Shown here one piece after another: positions 54,586 through 64,000 of a DNA stretch of 64,000 nucleotides. This stretch comes from Alteromonas oceanisediminis (GTDB taxonomy: Bacteria; Pseudomonadota; Gammaproteobacteria; Enterobacterales; Alteromonadaceae): positions 562 to 64,561 of the forward strand of contig NZ_JAHCTA010000002.1 in NCBI RefSeq assembly GCF_018474025.1. Direction: 5' to 3'. Position numbers and translations under genes: made by a program. The notes under the pieces are model-generated. The model did no database searches and was not told the DNA's origin. It saw only the letters and a program-made list of their open reading frames with translations. How positions within the stretch are numbered: position 1 is the stretch's first letter; each line of letters starts with the position of its first letter.

Positions 54586-55752
54586 TTAGTCGCCAGATTG
54601 CGTGGCAGGTGGAGCCAGTCTAAAGTCGAGCTGAACTAAAAGCGCGTGCTGTTCTAGCCGCTGTCCACCTTGAATACGTGGTTTAAATTGCCACTGTGAT
54701 AATGCTGTAATGGCGCTCTCGTCGAAAACCCCTTGCGGCGATGACTCAACCACATCGATATTGGCCGTGCTACCAGCTTTTGTTATATCAAATTGCAACA
54801 ACACCGAGCCTTCCTGACCTGTTTCAAGCGCAGTGGCAGGGTATATTGGTTCTATCCGAACCGTGGGTGTTGCGGCGTTGATTGCATCAGCATCTATCGT
54901 GCGATTATCCAGTTTAGCCAGTGCTGTATGAGTAGTTATTGCCATAGCAAAAATGACGGCGGCGGTGACAATCAGCCTGTTTGGACGGCTGGGTTGCTTG
55001 ATCAGTTTTAATCGTTGGATCATGGTATTTTTCGCTCCAAATGTTGGGTTTAAAGTGATGTTGCTAGTCGCGTGCTCCGCGCAATACAGCAGCGCTTTTG
55101 CATATGAAATTCGTTGCTGCTCAGTCTTGCCAGTGAGTACCCTTTGATCGCATGCAAGCTCCTGATGACGTCGAAATTGACGAAAGCCAAGCCAGACTAA
55201 TGGGTTAAACCAAAACACAATCAATATCACCAGCGCCAGAGCATTCCACCAATGGTCGCGGTTTGCGCGGTGAGAAGCTTCGTGCTCAAGAATTAATTGT
55301 TGCTGAGTTGCGGTGTACTGTGAATGAAAGTGATTAGGCAGCAAAATAATCGGCTTAAAAAATCCAAACAGAAGCGGCGAAGTTGCCCGTGAGGAATAAA
55401 ATGCTACCGGTGCACTATTACACTGCGGGCCAACAGAACGAGCCCACTGAACGTAATGCATCACCAGCCACAGGATTAACAATGCCACACCGCTGAGCCA
55501 AACGGTAAACATAACGTTCATGTTAGCAGGTGGAAGACTCTTGGTTACGCCAACGACGTAGTGCGTAAAACCTCCGATCGGTGTTTGAGTTTGCAGTGGA
55601 AGGTTGTGTAGTGCGAGAGACAGGGGGACACATATCCACAGCCCATACGCTATGGTGCCATCCAATCGATGCATTAAGAAAAGACACAGGCTACTGACCA
55701 TTAGAATCGTCACGCTAAGCACAATTTGCTGATCCATCAACCAATCAATCAT
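54586..55752 (-). CDS. M56 (BlaR1-like) metallopeptidase with TonB C-terminal domain
   Basis: Membrane protein of 388 residues. Four helices hold a cytoplasmic gluzincin loop with HEASH (HEXXH) in LILEHEASHRANRDHWWN. After the last helix, a TonB-type energy-transducer domain (about 290-380, PIYPATALETGQEGSVLLQF and ALSQWQFKPR) replaces the penicillin sensor of BlaR1. The start at 55752 follows GGGAG. It overlaps the upstream blaI-like gene by 8 bases. The peptidase probably cleaves the repressor or itself when a periplasmic signal arrives; the signal is unknown. Confidence 0.87.
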   Translation of the reverse strand: MIDWLMDQQIVLSVTILMVSSLCLFLMHRLDGTIAYGLWICVPLSLALHNLPLQTQTPIGGFTHYVVGVTKSLPPANMNVMFTVWLSGVALLILWLVMHYVQWARSVGPQCNSAPVAFYSSRATSPLLFGFFKPIILLPNHFHSQYTATQQQLILEHEASHRANRDHWWNALALVILIVFWFNPLVWLGFRQFRRHQELACDQRVLTGKTEQQRISYAKALLYCAEHATSNITLNPTFGAKNTMIQRLKLIKQPSRPNRLIVTAAVIFAMAITTHTALAKLDNRTIDADAINAATPTVRIEPIYPATALETGQEGSVLLQFDITKAGSTANIDVVESSPQGVFDESAITALSQWQFKPRIQGGQRLEQHALLVQLDFRLAPPATQSGD

Positions 55753-56137
55753 GATGATTCTCCCACTCTTCAATCAGCGCTTTTAACTCTTTGACATCCT
55801 GTTTCGATAACGTGTTTTGGTTGGCAAAGCCTGCCACCATTGGTGCGATCTTACCGTTAAATAACTTACTCACGAAGCTGGTTGTCTCGTTTTTGGTGTA
55901 TTCCTCTCGGGCGATCAACGGGCGATAAAGGTATTTGCGTTGTTGTTTTTCGAAGGCGAGTACCTGCTTTTTGACCAAGCGGCCTAACAGTGTTTTCACC
56001 GTCTTATTATGCCAGCTCTTGCGTTGATTCAGGCGGCTGACCACTTCGTTTGAAGTCACAGGATAACCATCCCAAACAGCATCCAATACGTCATACTCTG
56101 CGCTGGATATATCCGGGATATCGGACTTTGCATTCAT
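55745..56137 (-). CDS. BlaI/MecI/CopY-family transcriptional repressor
   Basis: A 130-residue winged-helix repressor. The N-terminal DNA-binding part reads ISSAEYDVLDAVWDGYPVTS, then RLNQRKSWHNKTVKTLLGRL and FEKQQRKYLYRPLI, as in BlaI. The C-terminal half (SKQDVKELKALIEEW) is the dimerisation helix. The ATG at 56137 is preferred; a GTG at 56146 would add three residues. It is the first gene of a two-gene signal unit with the M56 peptidase. The likely operator lies 38 bases upstream. Confidence 0.9.
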   Translation of the reverse strand: MNAKSDIPDISSAEYDVLDAVWDGYPVTSNEVVSRLNQRKSWHNKTVKTLLGRLVKKQVLAFEKQQRKYLYRPLIAREEYTKNETTSFVSKLFNGKIAPMVAGFANQNTLSKQDVKELKALIEEWENHHD

Positions 56138-56505
56138 CTCACTCACCTATGATTACGTTTGTAGTCCAAATAAGATTACATGTGTAATTCTTAATTGCAA
56201 GGACTACGATGAAAAATTTATCTAACGCGAAACGCACCATTCATACATAAAATGCTAGCTATAGATGAATTAGATAAAGTGCTATTTGAAAAGCTCAATG
56301 GCAAATGAAATACGGCTCAAACCCCTACCACCTTGACGGTATAGCGTGTGCGCTAAGTGTACTAGCGCAGAACTTTCTTACCTTTACAGTGATCATCCGC
56401 ATCCCATGGGTTGCGCAAAATGCAAATTTAACCAATAGTTAACACAATTTTAACACTTGTCTGACCTGTTCTCAGTTCGTGATAAGCACTGGAGTGAACA
56501 ACCCG
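56138..56505. other. 368-base divergent gap, blaI-like repressor / lipase
   Basis: It holds the repressor operator (56175-56188) and the promoters for both genes. Near the lipase there are two TTAACAC repeats (56437-56459 region). No RNA gene or extra frame of substance was seen. Confidence 0.5.
56161..56207 (-). promoter_or_regulatory. probable BlaI-type operator
   Basis: A 14-bp palindrome, ATTACATGTGTAAT (56175-56188), contains the TACA...TGTA core typical of BlaI/MecI operators. It is enclosed by the wider inverted repeat GTAGTCC (56161-56167) and GGACTAC (56201-56207). The location just upstream of the repressor gene suits autoregulation. Confidence 0.65.
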
Positions 56506-57435
56506 ATGAAAAAATTTGCTTTGTTAATGATGTCTGTTGCCTTGTTGTGGGCGCCCTTATCTCACGCATCAACCTATGCCAAAACGCAATACCCAATTGT
56601 ATTGGTGCATGGTTTATTTGGTTTCGACGATGTACTGTGGGTCGATTACTTCTACAAGATCCCATACAAATTGCAGCGCAAAGGTGCGAAAGTGTATGCG
56701 GCAACGGTATCGCCTGCCAACTCAACCGAGGTCAGGGGCGAACAATTACTATCGTACGTTAATCAGGTACTGGCGCATTCCGGAGCCGAAAAAGTGAACT
56801 TAATAGGGCATAGTCACGGTGGCCCAACGGCGCGATATGTCGCCAGTGTCGCGCCGAGTAAAGTTGCCTCGGTGACAACGGTGGCAGGTGTAAACGGCGG
56901 TAGCCCCGTGGCAGACATTGTTTTGACCGGTTTAAGTGGAAGTGATGTACTGCAAGGTACTACAGCCACTGTTTTTAACGGTTTCGTAAATATTCTTGAG
57001 CTTTTATCGGGATCAAATCCTTCTCAGCTGCCAACCGATTCACTCGCAGCGCTACGTTCTCTCTCCACGGAGGGAGCAAACCAATTTAATCAACGCTATC
57101 CAGAAGGATTGCCCAGTCGTTATTGCGCCAATGATGGTCGTCAGCGTGAATCTAATGGCGTTCAATATTTTTCATGGAGTGGTGGTAAAACTTATACCAA
57201 TGTTTTCGATGTGGCTGACCCATTATTGGCGCTAACTGGATTGGCATTTTCTGAAACAAACGATGGGCTTGTGTCCAGCTGCAGTTCGCATCTAGGCAAT
57301 GTGCTTAAAGACAACTATCGTATGAATCATCTGGATGAAGTAAATCAAACACTTGGGATCACGCACCTATTTGAAACTGACCCAGCACAGGTGTATGTAC
57401 GCCATGCCAATAGATTGAAAGGTCTTGGTTTGTAA
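56506..57435 (+). CDS. secreted triacylglycerol lipase, family I
   Basis: Extracellular lipase of 309 residues like those of Pseudomonas. The signal peptide (MKKFALLMMSVALLWAPLSH) is followed by YPIVLVHGLFGFDDVL with the oxyanion hole, and the nucleophile Ser103 in GHSHGG. A Cys in SRYCANDG and another in LVSSCSSHLG could form the structural disulfide, and the catalytic His would lie near DEVNQTLGITHLFE. The start at 56506 gives a good signal peptide and has GGAG upstream. The next gene encodes its foldase, needed for folding before type II secretion. Confidence 0.93.
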   Translation: MKKFALLMMSVALLWAPLSHASTYAKTQYPIVLVHGLFGFDDVLWVDYFYKIPYKLQRKGAKVYAATVSPANSTEVRGEQLLSYVNQVLAHSGAEKVNLIGHSHGGPTARYVASVAPSKVASVTTVAGVNGGSPVADIVLTGLSGSDVLQGTTATVFNGFVNILELLSGSNPSQLPTDSLAALRSLSTEGANQFNQRYPEGLPSRYCANDGRQRESNGVQYFSWSGGKTYTNVFDVADPLLALTGLAFSETNDGLVSSCSSHLGNVLKDNYRMNHLDEVNQTLGITHLFETDPAQVYVRHANRLKGLGL

Positions 57436-57443
57436 GTCCATTC

Positions 57444-58397
57444 ATGCGAGGCAAAACAAAGGGACGTCTTCTAGCGCTGATTGTTTTTCTGTTAGCCAGT
57501 GCATTGTTGGGGGCTGACTATTGGTTTGGTGGCAATGAACAGTTGGCTGAAGAGGATGCTTGGCGTGACACAAGTGACAAAGCGTCTAATTCACTGGCAA
57601 GCATTACTGGTAGCGCAAACGCCACGCCAGAGAATACCCGAGACTTCATCATTGATCACGAGACGCGAGCTGAGTTCGATGCGTTTATCTTCTCGCATCA
57701 GGAGTTGCACGCAAACTTTAAGCCCGACGCTATTAAACAGGCTTTTGCGCAACAGGCGATTTCTTTGTATTCTCCGCATACCGCTGAGTACGCGATATTG
57801 TTGTTTTCACGCTACATTGATTACAAAGCAGCGCTGGCGGAAGTTGATGAACCAATTGATGATCGTACCGAAATCGATTCACTCGCAGCGCGATTGCAAC
57901 AGCGCGATGATCTTCGGCATAAGTTCTTTTCGGTAGCAGAGTATCGTGTACTATTTGCGTCTGAGGCGGCGTTTGATCAGGCAGCTCTCGCACGACTAGC
58001 CGTCAGTGCATCGAAAGATTTACCTGTCGCTGAAAAACGCCGGTTAGTCATGCAGAACATTGCCTCTTTACCGCCAGAACAGCGCGCGGGCTACGAGCCT
58101 TCGCTTGATATTGAACGGCTTAAAACGTTAAGAGCTGTTTACCCGAAATCTACGACACGCTTTAGCGCAGTGGCAGCAGAGTTTGGCAGTGCCGTGGCCG
58201 AGCGACTGGAAACCTACGAGCAGGAAGAAGCTGTCTGGCAGCAGCGAGTGGAAGCGCATCGCCAATGGCTTAGTCAATTACCCGACAGTTTAAGTACCAA
58301 AGCGCGTCAGCGAAAGATAGACGAACAAGTGGCTGGTGCATTTAGCAAAACTGAACAACGTCGCTTGCGCGTGTACCTAGACAACCCAGACTTGTAA
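57444..58397 (+). CDS. lipase-specific foldase (secretion chaperone)
   Basis: A 317-residue steric chaperone (LimK/LifO family). It has one N-terminal membrane helix (LLALIVFLLASALLGADYWF), a variable linker, and a helical periplasmic domain (about 65-310). Its family motif appears as RELSS-type residues on another reading; in this frame the folding motif region is DFIIDHETRAEFDAFIFSHQ. It folds the lipase encoded 8 bases upstream. The pair is a standard operon. Confidence 0.85.
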   Translation: MRGKTKGRLLALIVFLLASALLGADYWFGGNEQLAEEDAWRDTSDKASNSLASITGSANATPENTRDFIIDHETRAEFDAFIFSHQELHANFKPDAIKQAFAQQAISLYSPHTAEYAILLFSRYIDYKAALAEVDEPIDDRTEIDSLAARLQQRDDLRHKFFSVAEYRVLFASEAAFDQAALARLAVSASKDLPVAEKRRLVMQNIASLPPEQRAGYEPSLDIERLKTLRAVYPKSTTRFSAVAAEFGSAVAERLETYEQEEAVWQQRVEAHRQWLSQLPDSLSTKARQRKIDEQVAGAFSKTEQRRLRVYLDNPDL

Positions 58398-58407
58398 TCA
58401 ACAGGCC

Positions 58408-59910
58408 CTAGAACAATTTAGCTGCTTGAATCGCTAGCCCTTCGCAGACCGAATTGAACGCATCGCCTTCAATCAATGGAAGGTCACTTGGCAGCATGGC
58501 TTGCAGTTCCTGCTTAACGATCGGCGATAGACTCATTCCGCCGGTAATAAACACCATTTCGGGCGGCTGTGCGCTACTTTCCAAGCATTCTGTGACTAAT
58601 TTTTTTACCCGCCGCAACCACGGCCGCATTGAACGGTGCAGGTCATCTAGGGTTATCTTAACGTCGTAATCAGCTTCAATATAATGAAGGGGCAGGGTAA
58701 TGCTGCGTTTGGATGATAGTAATTCTTTCGAAAGACGAGAGGAATTTACCAAACGTGCAGATAACTTCTCCTCTTGCACGGTGAGGAGCCTGCCCAGTAA
58801 CTTGGGCTGTTTAACAATGGACATGGTCTGCGCGATATCCAAGCCATATTCATCAGAGAAGAAGTGATTCATTTTGGGGATATCGTCAACCGCACACATA
58901 TCTGAAAAATACGTTGGAGGTACCGGAAGGCCGTTCTGCATCAGCAAGTCTTGCCCCATAGTTGGCGCTATCGCCTTGATGATCAGGTTTTTGTCGCACT
59001 CCATACCGCCTAGCCGAGCACCTGTCACCGATAGTACGTCTGTTTGTCTGTCTACCTCGATGCTGCGATTCGGCGACAACTTGATACAACACACGTCGGT
59101 CGTGCCGCCCCCAATATCCACGACCAGTACATTGGTGTCTCGTTGCAGTTGATGTTCAACTTTGTAGGCTGCGGCAATCGGTTCTTCCAAAAATTCGACA
59201 CGGTTAAACCCTGCTTTTTTCGCCGCGTCGCGCATGATTCCGAGCGCCTGCTGATTGCCCTCTTCACCCCGTGTCCCGTGAAAGCGAACCGGACGCCCGA
59301 TCACGGCAGTATCGACGCTTTGATTCAGTTGCTGCTCAGCACTGGCGCGAAAAAACTGCAGTTGTTTGGCAATCATGGTTACGAATGCTTGCTGCTGCCC
59401 ACCCACCAAACTGGCTCCTAGAAAGTTTTTCGGGGAATAAATCAGGCGACCTTTATCAGGGGTTTTCAAAAAGCGCTTAAAACCGGCCTCGCCGAAGGCG
59501 AACGTGCCGGTGTCGACCAGTTGTGATAATGACAAATCCTGAACCGTAAGATCGTTCAGAAGTGCTTGAATAGCTCGGCGTTGTAGCGCTGGGCGGTTGT
59601 GAAACTGCGCGCGCAGGTCATCAATTTTGTCACTATAAATTTCTTGTTCTTTCGGGTCTGTGGCGTCGTAGTAGTGGCTTTTGGCTTTGTCTATTTGCTC
59701 ATGAATAACCCGTTGTATCTGCTCCATCTTGGCTTCAATCGCGCTGGCCGGAGGCATGGGTAATTCATCGTTATAATAAATAAACACGGACGAGCGTATT
59801 TTGGTGGCATCCTCAAGCGAGGGATCGAGCTTTATACTGTGATGCGTTTTGCCATCATAAAACACGACTTCTGAATTTGATGTGCCGTAATCGATTCCAA
59901 TAGCTGCCAT
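58408..59910 (-). CDS. Hsp70-family protein, YegD-like
   Basis: An actin-like ATPase of 500 residues of the YegD type. The phosphate-1 motif is GIDYGTSNSEVVFY, phosphate-2 VLVVDIGGGTTDVCCI, and the adenosine motif VFITGGMSLSPIVKQEL. It lacks a full substrate-binding domain, being shorter than DnaK. A long internal helical insertion (about 60-125) is typical of YegD. Its client is unknown. It is convergent with the lipase foldase and followed by dolP in the same direction. Confidence 0.88.
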   Translation of the reverse strand: MAAIGIDYGTSNSEVVFYDGKTHHSIKLDPSLEDATKIRSSVFIYYNDELPMPPASAIEAKMEQIQRVIHEQIDKAKSHYYDATDPKEQEIYSDKIDDLRAQFHNRPALQRRAIQALLNDLTVQDLSLSQLVDTGTFAFGEAGFKRFLKTPDKGRLIYSPKNFLGASLVGGQQQAFVTMIAKQLQFFRASAEQQLNQSVDTAVIGRPVRFHGTRGEEGNQQALGIMRDAAKKAGFNRVEFLEEPIAAAYKVEHQLQRDTNVLVVDIGGGTTDVCCIKLSPNRSIEVDRQTDVLSVTGARLGGMECDKNLIIKAIAPTMGQDLLMQNGLPVPPTYFSDMCAVDDIPKMNHFFSDEYGLDIAQTMSIVKQPKLLGRLLTVQEEKLSARLVNSSRLSKELLSSKRSITLPLHYIEADYDVKITLDDLHRSMRPWLRRVKKLVTECLESSAQPPEMVFITGGMSLSPIVKQELQAMLPSDLPLIEGDAFNSVCEGLAIQAAKLF

Positions 59911-59983
59911 AACGTCCGCGTGCCGATAAATAAAACGGCCGCGGATTGTAATGTAAAATGCAGGGTTTTGACTAGGGCTTTCA

Positions 59984-60576
59984 CTAGGTCTTTAGTTCGA
60001 AAGCACGTGTGACGCGAGTCACGCCCTTGACATTGCGTGCAATGTCCACGGCCGCATTTGCCTCTTGAGTGGTTAACATTCCCATGAGAAAAACCTCGCT
60101 GTTTTCAACGACTACATCCACGTTCAACGTGGGAACACGCTCATCAGTCACAAACTGCGCCCTGATTTTGGAGGCCAGCCAAATATCATTGGCTTGTGTG
60201 GTCGCGCTGATAGGCGAGCCGATCCGGATTTGATTGTGTATCTTACTGATATGTTCGACACGCTGAGCGGCGGCTACCGCACTTTGCTTGAGTGCCTCAT
60301 TAGGGGCTTGCCCGGTCAATAGCGCAACTTTGTTATACACCTTAACCTGAATATTAGCCTGCTCTTTGAGCACCTCATCGCGAGACATTTCAAACGCTAT
60401 TTTGCCTTGCATTGTCGTATCATCGAGTTGGGTGCCAACCGTGCGCCGGTCATTGGCGCTCACCGCCGCTACCGTTCCTGCTGCGCCGACGGCCACAACA
60501 GCACACCCTGATTGGAGCAGGGTACTTGCGACAACACCTGCACAAATGAGCGATTTCAGAATTGTTCTGCCACGCA

Positions 60577-60577
<1 letters not shown>
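59984..60577 (-). CDS. dolP: BON-domain outer-membrane lipoprotein DolP
   Basis: A 197-residue lipoprotein with the lipobox LLQSGC (Cys25) and two BON domains (about 48-115 and 125-195). Typical parts are VKVYNKVALLTGQAPNEALK and NSEVFLMGMLTTQEANAAVD. In E. coli, DolP (YraP) supports outer-membrane integrity and the BAM complex. The stop/start spacing with diaA is one base of overlap (60577), so they are translated together. Confidence 0.93.
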
Positions 60578-61527
<950 letters not shown>

Positions 61528-61553
<26 letters not shown>

Positions 61554-63471
61554 TATCAATTTTTGCTAATGGCAACGTCCGCTCAACTTCATCGGCGGTG
61601 TTGATACTCAGTGTGCCACTGAGTCCGTCAACGCTTAGTTGAGGGATAGCAGCCAGATGAGCGAAAGCAGGTATTTTCTGATAAGCATCGAAACCCAACG
61701 CAAATAGACGCTTCACACTGTCGCGCTGATTAGGGTATAGCGTGTTCATTTGTGCGCCTAACTCAGTGTTTGCGGCACTGGGCAAAAGCCAAGGCATATC
61801 GATAAAGTGCACATTCTGCAAGTCACGAAGCTGATTCTTGGTGACGTTCAAACTGACGCTGCGTGATGTGGTAAATACCGGAACTTGAGCATCGGTAAAT
61901 GGACTTAAACTGGCTTCAATAATCGGATTAAGCAGCTCTGTTTGCTCCGGCGTTGCAAACGCGATGATCGCGTCTACATCGCGGCGGTTGCGCGGCACGT
62001 TGTACAGCTCGGGAATAAGAATGTTTTCTAATGCCCGAATGCGAGCCTTGCTTTGTTCAACATCTAGCGCGCCAAGTATACCCTCGCGCATACCATCGTT
62101 ATCGTTAAAGCTAACGATATCGACACCGCGATTGTCGCGTTGGCCGGTAAGGTAACGCCACTCTTCCAAAAACGCTGCGGCGAGTCGTTGTCCAATGGAG
62201 TCTTGCCCATGCACTACGATGGGCGTGCGCAGCCCTCGCGCAAAGATTATCTGCGCCATTTGCTTAGCTTCATCTTCTGGAGCGAGTCCGAAATATAGGC
62301 GATGCGCATCAATACTCTCAGTATCGTTCTGAGCAACCTCGGTTTGAGAGTCAAGAGCCATCTCGACACGTGAGCTCTGGGTGTCGACGCGATTCAGCCC
62401 GATCATCACCGTTTGGGGGGCTAATAGTGGCGTAAGTTCATCAATATTGCCTTTCAGTAACGGGCCAATCACGAGGTCAACGTTGTCCAGTTGCTCTGCA
62501 ATCTGCACCATTGAGAACACATTGCTATCGAGAAAGGTTAACTCTGGTGCTACACCAGTAACGTTTTCCTGCGCTCCATTAGCATGTAAATACGCGGCTA
62601 GAATCCCGTGCTTAATGGCTGTACCTTGCGCTTCTAAGCGGCCTGATAAGGGCAATACCGCGACGATGCGCTGCGGTGGCGTGAAATTTACTGCCATACC
62701 GTCAACAAACTCGGCCGGTACGTTGAGCACGAGTGGATGGTCGGGGTTTTGAACGGAAAAGCTGTCAAACGCTCTTTTCAACTGCATTGGGCTTTGGCCA
62801 TATCGATGAAGCATTGCCGATAGTGCTAACCACTGACGCAGTGCGGGGTAGCGATTAAGTGATTGTTGCTGCACTGTGTAGGGCGTTCGGTGGATAAAGG
62901 ACCAAATAAATTCGACACTGCGTTCATCTAGTTCGGTTTGCTGGGCTAATGCATTGGCGGCCGCTAACCATTGACTCTGTCGCTCAAAAATCCCAGCCTG
63001 AATGCGATGTTGACGGTTACGAACAGTATGTTGAGCAGCTGGAATTGCGATAAGTTGAGCGTGTTCTTCGAGTGTGAGAGCTTGCTGCGGAGCGCATTCT
63101 GCAATAATCGAGTCAGCCAGTATTTGAGTTTGTCGGTCTGTGAGACCCGCGTAGACCGAGTTCAACGCGGTTAACGCTCTTGGGCACCGCGACGTCTGTA
63201 AAAAAAGCTCGGCAGCCTCTACTACCGCTTTATTGCGAGACGCTACGTTGCCTTGGGATAACCATGCTGCCTCGGCCTCTTTAAGTACATCTTCAGCCGT
63301 GCGCTCTGACTGCGCTGGATCGACCACGTCGTTGGTAGAAATTGGTGACGGTTTCGCAATCTTTTGTGCTGGAGTCGGTGTCGAACCACAGCCTGATAAA
63401 CCGATCAGTACCGTCGCAGAAAGCGCTGCAAAGCGGTACGTTGAGATAAATTGGAATAGGTAATTCGGCAT
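61528..63471 (-). CDS. lpoA: penicillin-binding protein activator LpoA
   Basis: Outer-membrane lipoprotein of 647 residues with the lipobox LIGLSGC (Cys28). The N-terminal half is a TPR-like helical domain (about 55-260). The C-terminal half is a periplasmic binding protein-like domain (about 270-645) with PQRIVAVLPLSGRLEAQGTA and VDLVIGPLLKGNIDELTPLL. LpoA stimulates PBP1a from outside. It starts a cluster with yraN, diaA and dolP and is divergent from rsmI. Confidence 0.94.
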
Positions 63472-63561
63472 GCGATAAAGGGTAATCCGCTAATTTTAAT
63501 CCAGTGTACCATGAGCATGATATGATTCACCCCATACACACAAAATATAGAGCCCTATTGC

Positions 63562-64000
63562 ATGTCCGATCGCATTGATGACGCGGTGTTAGCTGATGAC
63601 GCGCCTGACCACGCTGCTGTTGAGCCTGGTGTTCTTTATATCGTACCCACGCCGATTGGCAATCTGGGTGATATTACGCATCGCGCTGTGCAAGTACTGG
63701 ACGCCGTGGATGTGGTTGCCGCTGAAGACACTCGGCACAGCCAGCGTTTGTTTCAACACATCGGTTTACAGGTCAATATGTTGTCATTGCACAATCATAA
63801 TGAAGAAAAACGAACAAAATTATTGATCAGCAAATTACAAGGTGGCGCAAGCGTCGCGCTGATCTCAGACGCCGGAACGCCGCTGATCAGCGATCCCGGT
63901 TATGTGCTAGTCAGCGAGTGTCGGAAGCAGAGTATCCGAATCGTCGCGCTACCTGGAGCGTGCGCAGCAATTACTGCCTTAAGTGCATCGGGGCTGCCGA
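63562..64000 (+). CDS. rsmI: 16S rRNA 2'-O-ribose C1402 methyltransferase RsmI (partial)
   Basis: The gene starts at ATG 63562 and runs off the end of the window after 146 codons, so only the N-terminal half is present. It has [42 protein letters not shown], and [16 protein letters not shown], all typical of RsmI, then [17 protein letters not shown]. RsmI methylates the ribose of C1402 in the decoding site using AdoMet. A 20-residue acidic extension precedes the core. Confidence 0.95.
   Translation, partial: MSDRIDDAVLADDAPDHAAVEPGVLYIVPTPIGNLGDITHRAVQVLDAVDVVAAEDTRHSQRLFQHIGLQVNMLSLHNHNEEKRTKLLISKLQGGASVALISDAGTPLISDPGYVLVSECRKQSIRIVALPGACAAITALSASGLP

Noticed and set aside
56252-56308. Tiny frame (about 18 codons, beginning MLAIDELDKV) upstream of the lipase
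   Set aside because: Too short, without an SD, and in a promoter region.

Overview
The window is a chromosomal segment of a gammaproteobacterium, most likely a free-living marine one of the Oceanospirillales/Alteromonadales/Cellvibrionales type. The evidence is a long set of gammaproteobacterial envelope and housekeeping genes in familiar order (mlaFEDCB-ibaG-murA; yrbG-kdsD-kdsC-lptC-lptA-lptB-rpoN-hpf-ptsN-rapZ-ptsO; gltBD next to arcB; rsmI / lpoA-yraN-diaA-dolP). In E. coli these same blocks lie close together in one chromosomal region. Other gammaproteobacterial markers are a rhombosortase-type GlyGly C-terminal sorting signal, a lipase with its dedicated foldase, and divergent lptFG/pepA-holC-valS. 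No plasmid, transposase, integrase or CRISPR array was seen.

Layout. 1-257: probable 3' end of a 5S rRNA, its terminator, and short intergenic repeats. 258-5160: accessory genes (orphan solute-binding protein, MBL hydrolase, patatin-like lipase, peroxiredoxin), with a decayed metallophosphatase wedged against the MBL gene. 5256-10053: an ECF sigma / anti-sigma pair reading into a secreted DUF4331 protein, a cadherin-like lipoprotein and a His-rich TPR protein. 10212-13896: another orphan periplasmic binding protein, a TPR protein with a degenerate GGDEF domain, and a DUF1206 membrane protein. 14134-14396: a tRNA-Leu(CAA) followed by two tandem degenerate copies of its 3' end. 14669-16765: a nine-codon leader ORF and a collagen-like/NHL-repeat lipoprotein gene cut by an in-frame TGA. 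16938-24561: RDD protein, lptF/lptG, pepA-holC-valS. 24581-31269: mixed accessory genes (IMPACT protein, broken GNAT gene, SPFH plus ribbon-helix-helix pair, anchored secreted protein, RraB, PlsC, Hpt/HD-GYP).

31271-50017 is the conserved core. It covers peptidoglycan precursor synthesis (MurA), retrograde phospholipid transport (Mla), Kdo synthesis (KdsD, KdsC), LPS transport (LptC, A, B, completed by LptF/G at 17-19 kb), sigma-54, the nitrogen PTS (PtsN, RapZ, NPr) and glutamate synthase. 50708-54527 carries a holin/amidase pair and an ArcB-type hybrid kinase. 54586-58397 holds an M56-TonB peptidase with a BlaI repressor and the lipase/foldase operon. 58408-64000 holds a YegD-like Hsp70 and the dolP-diaA-yraN-lpoA cluster, divergent from rsmI, which runs off the end of the window.

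The best leads outside known systems are: the ECF-controlled DUF4331 locus; the SPFH/RHH pair with two palindromes one helical turn apart; the Shine-Dalgarno-sequestering hairpin before the GlyGly-anchored protein; the tRNA-Leu tail repeats; the coupled mini-ORF and nonsense codon of the NHL lipoprotein; and the stand-alone lysis cassette. No clear case of a wholly new multi-gene defence or biosynthetic system was found. Three genes (metallophosphatase, GNAT, NHL lipoprotein) are broken by in-frame stop codons.
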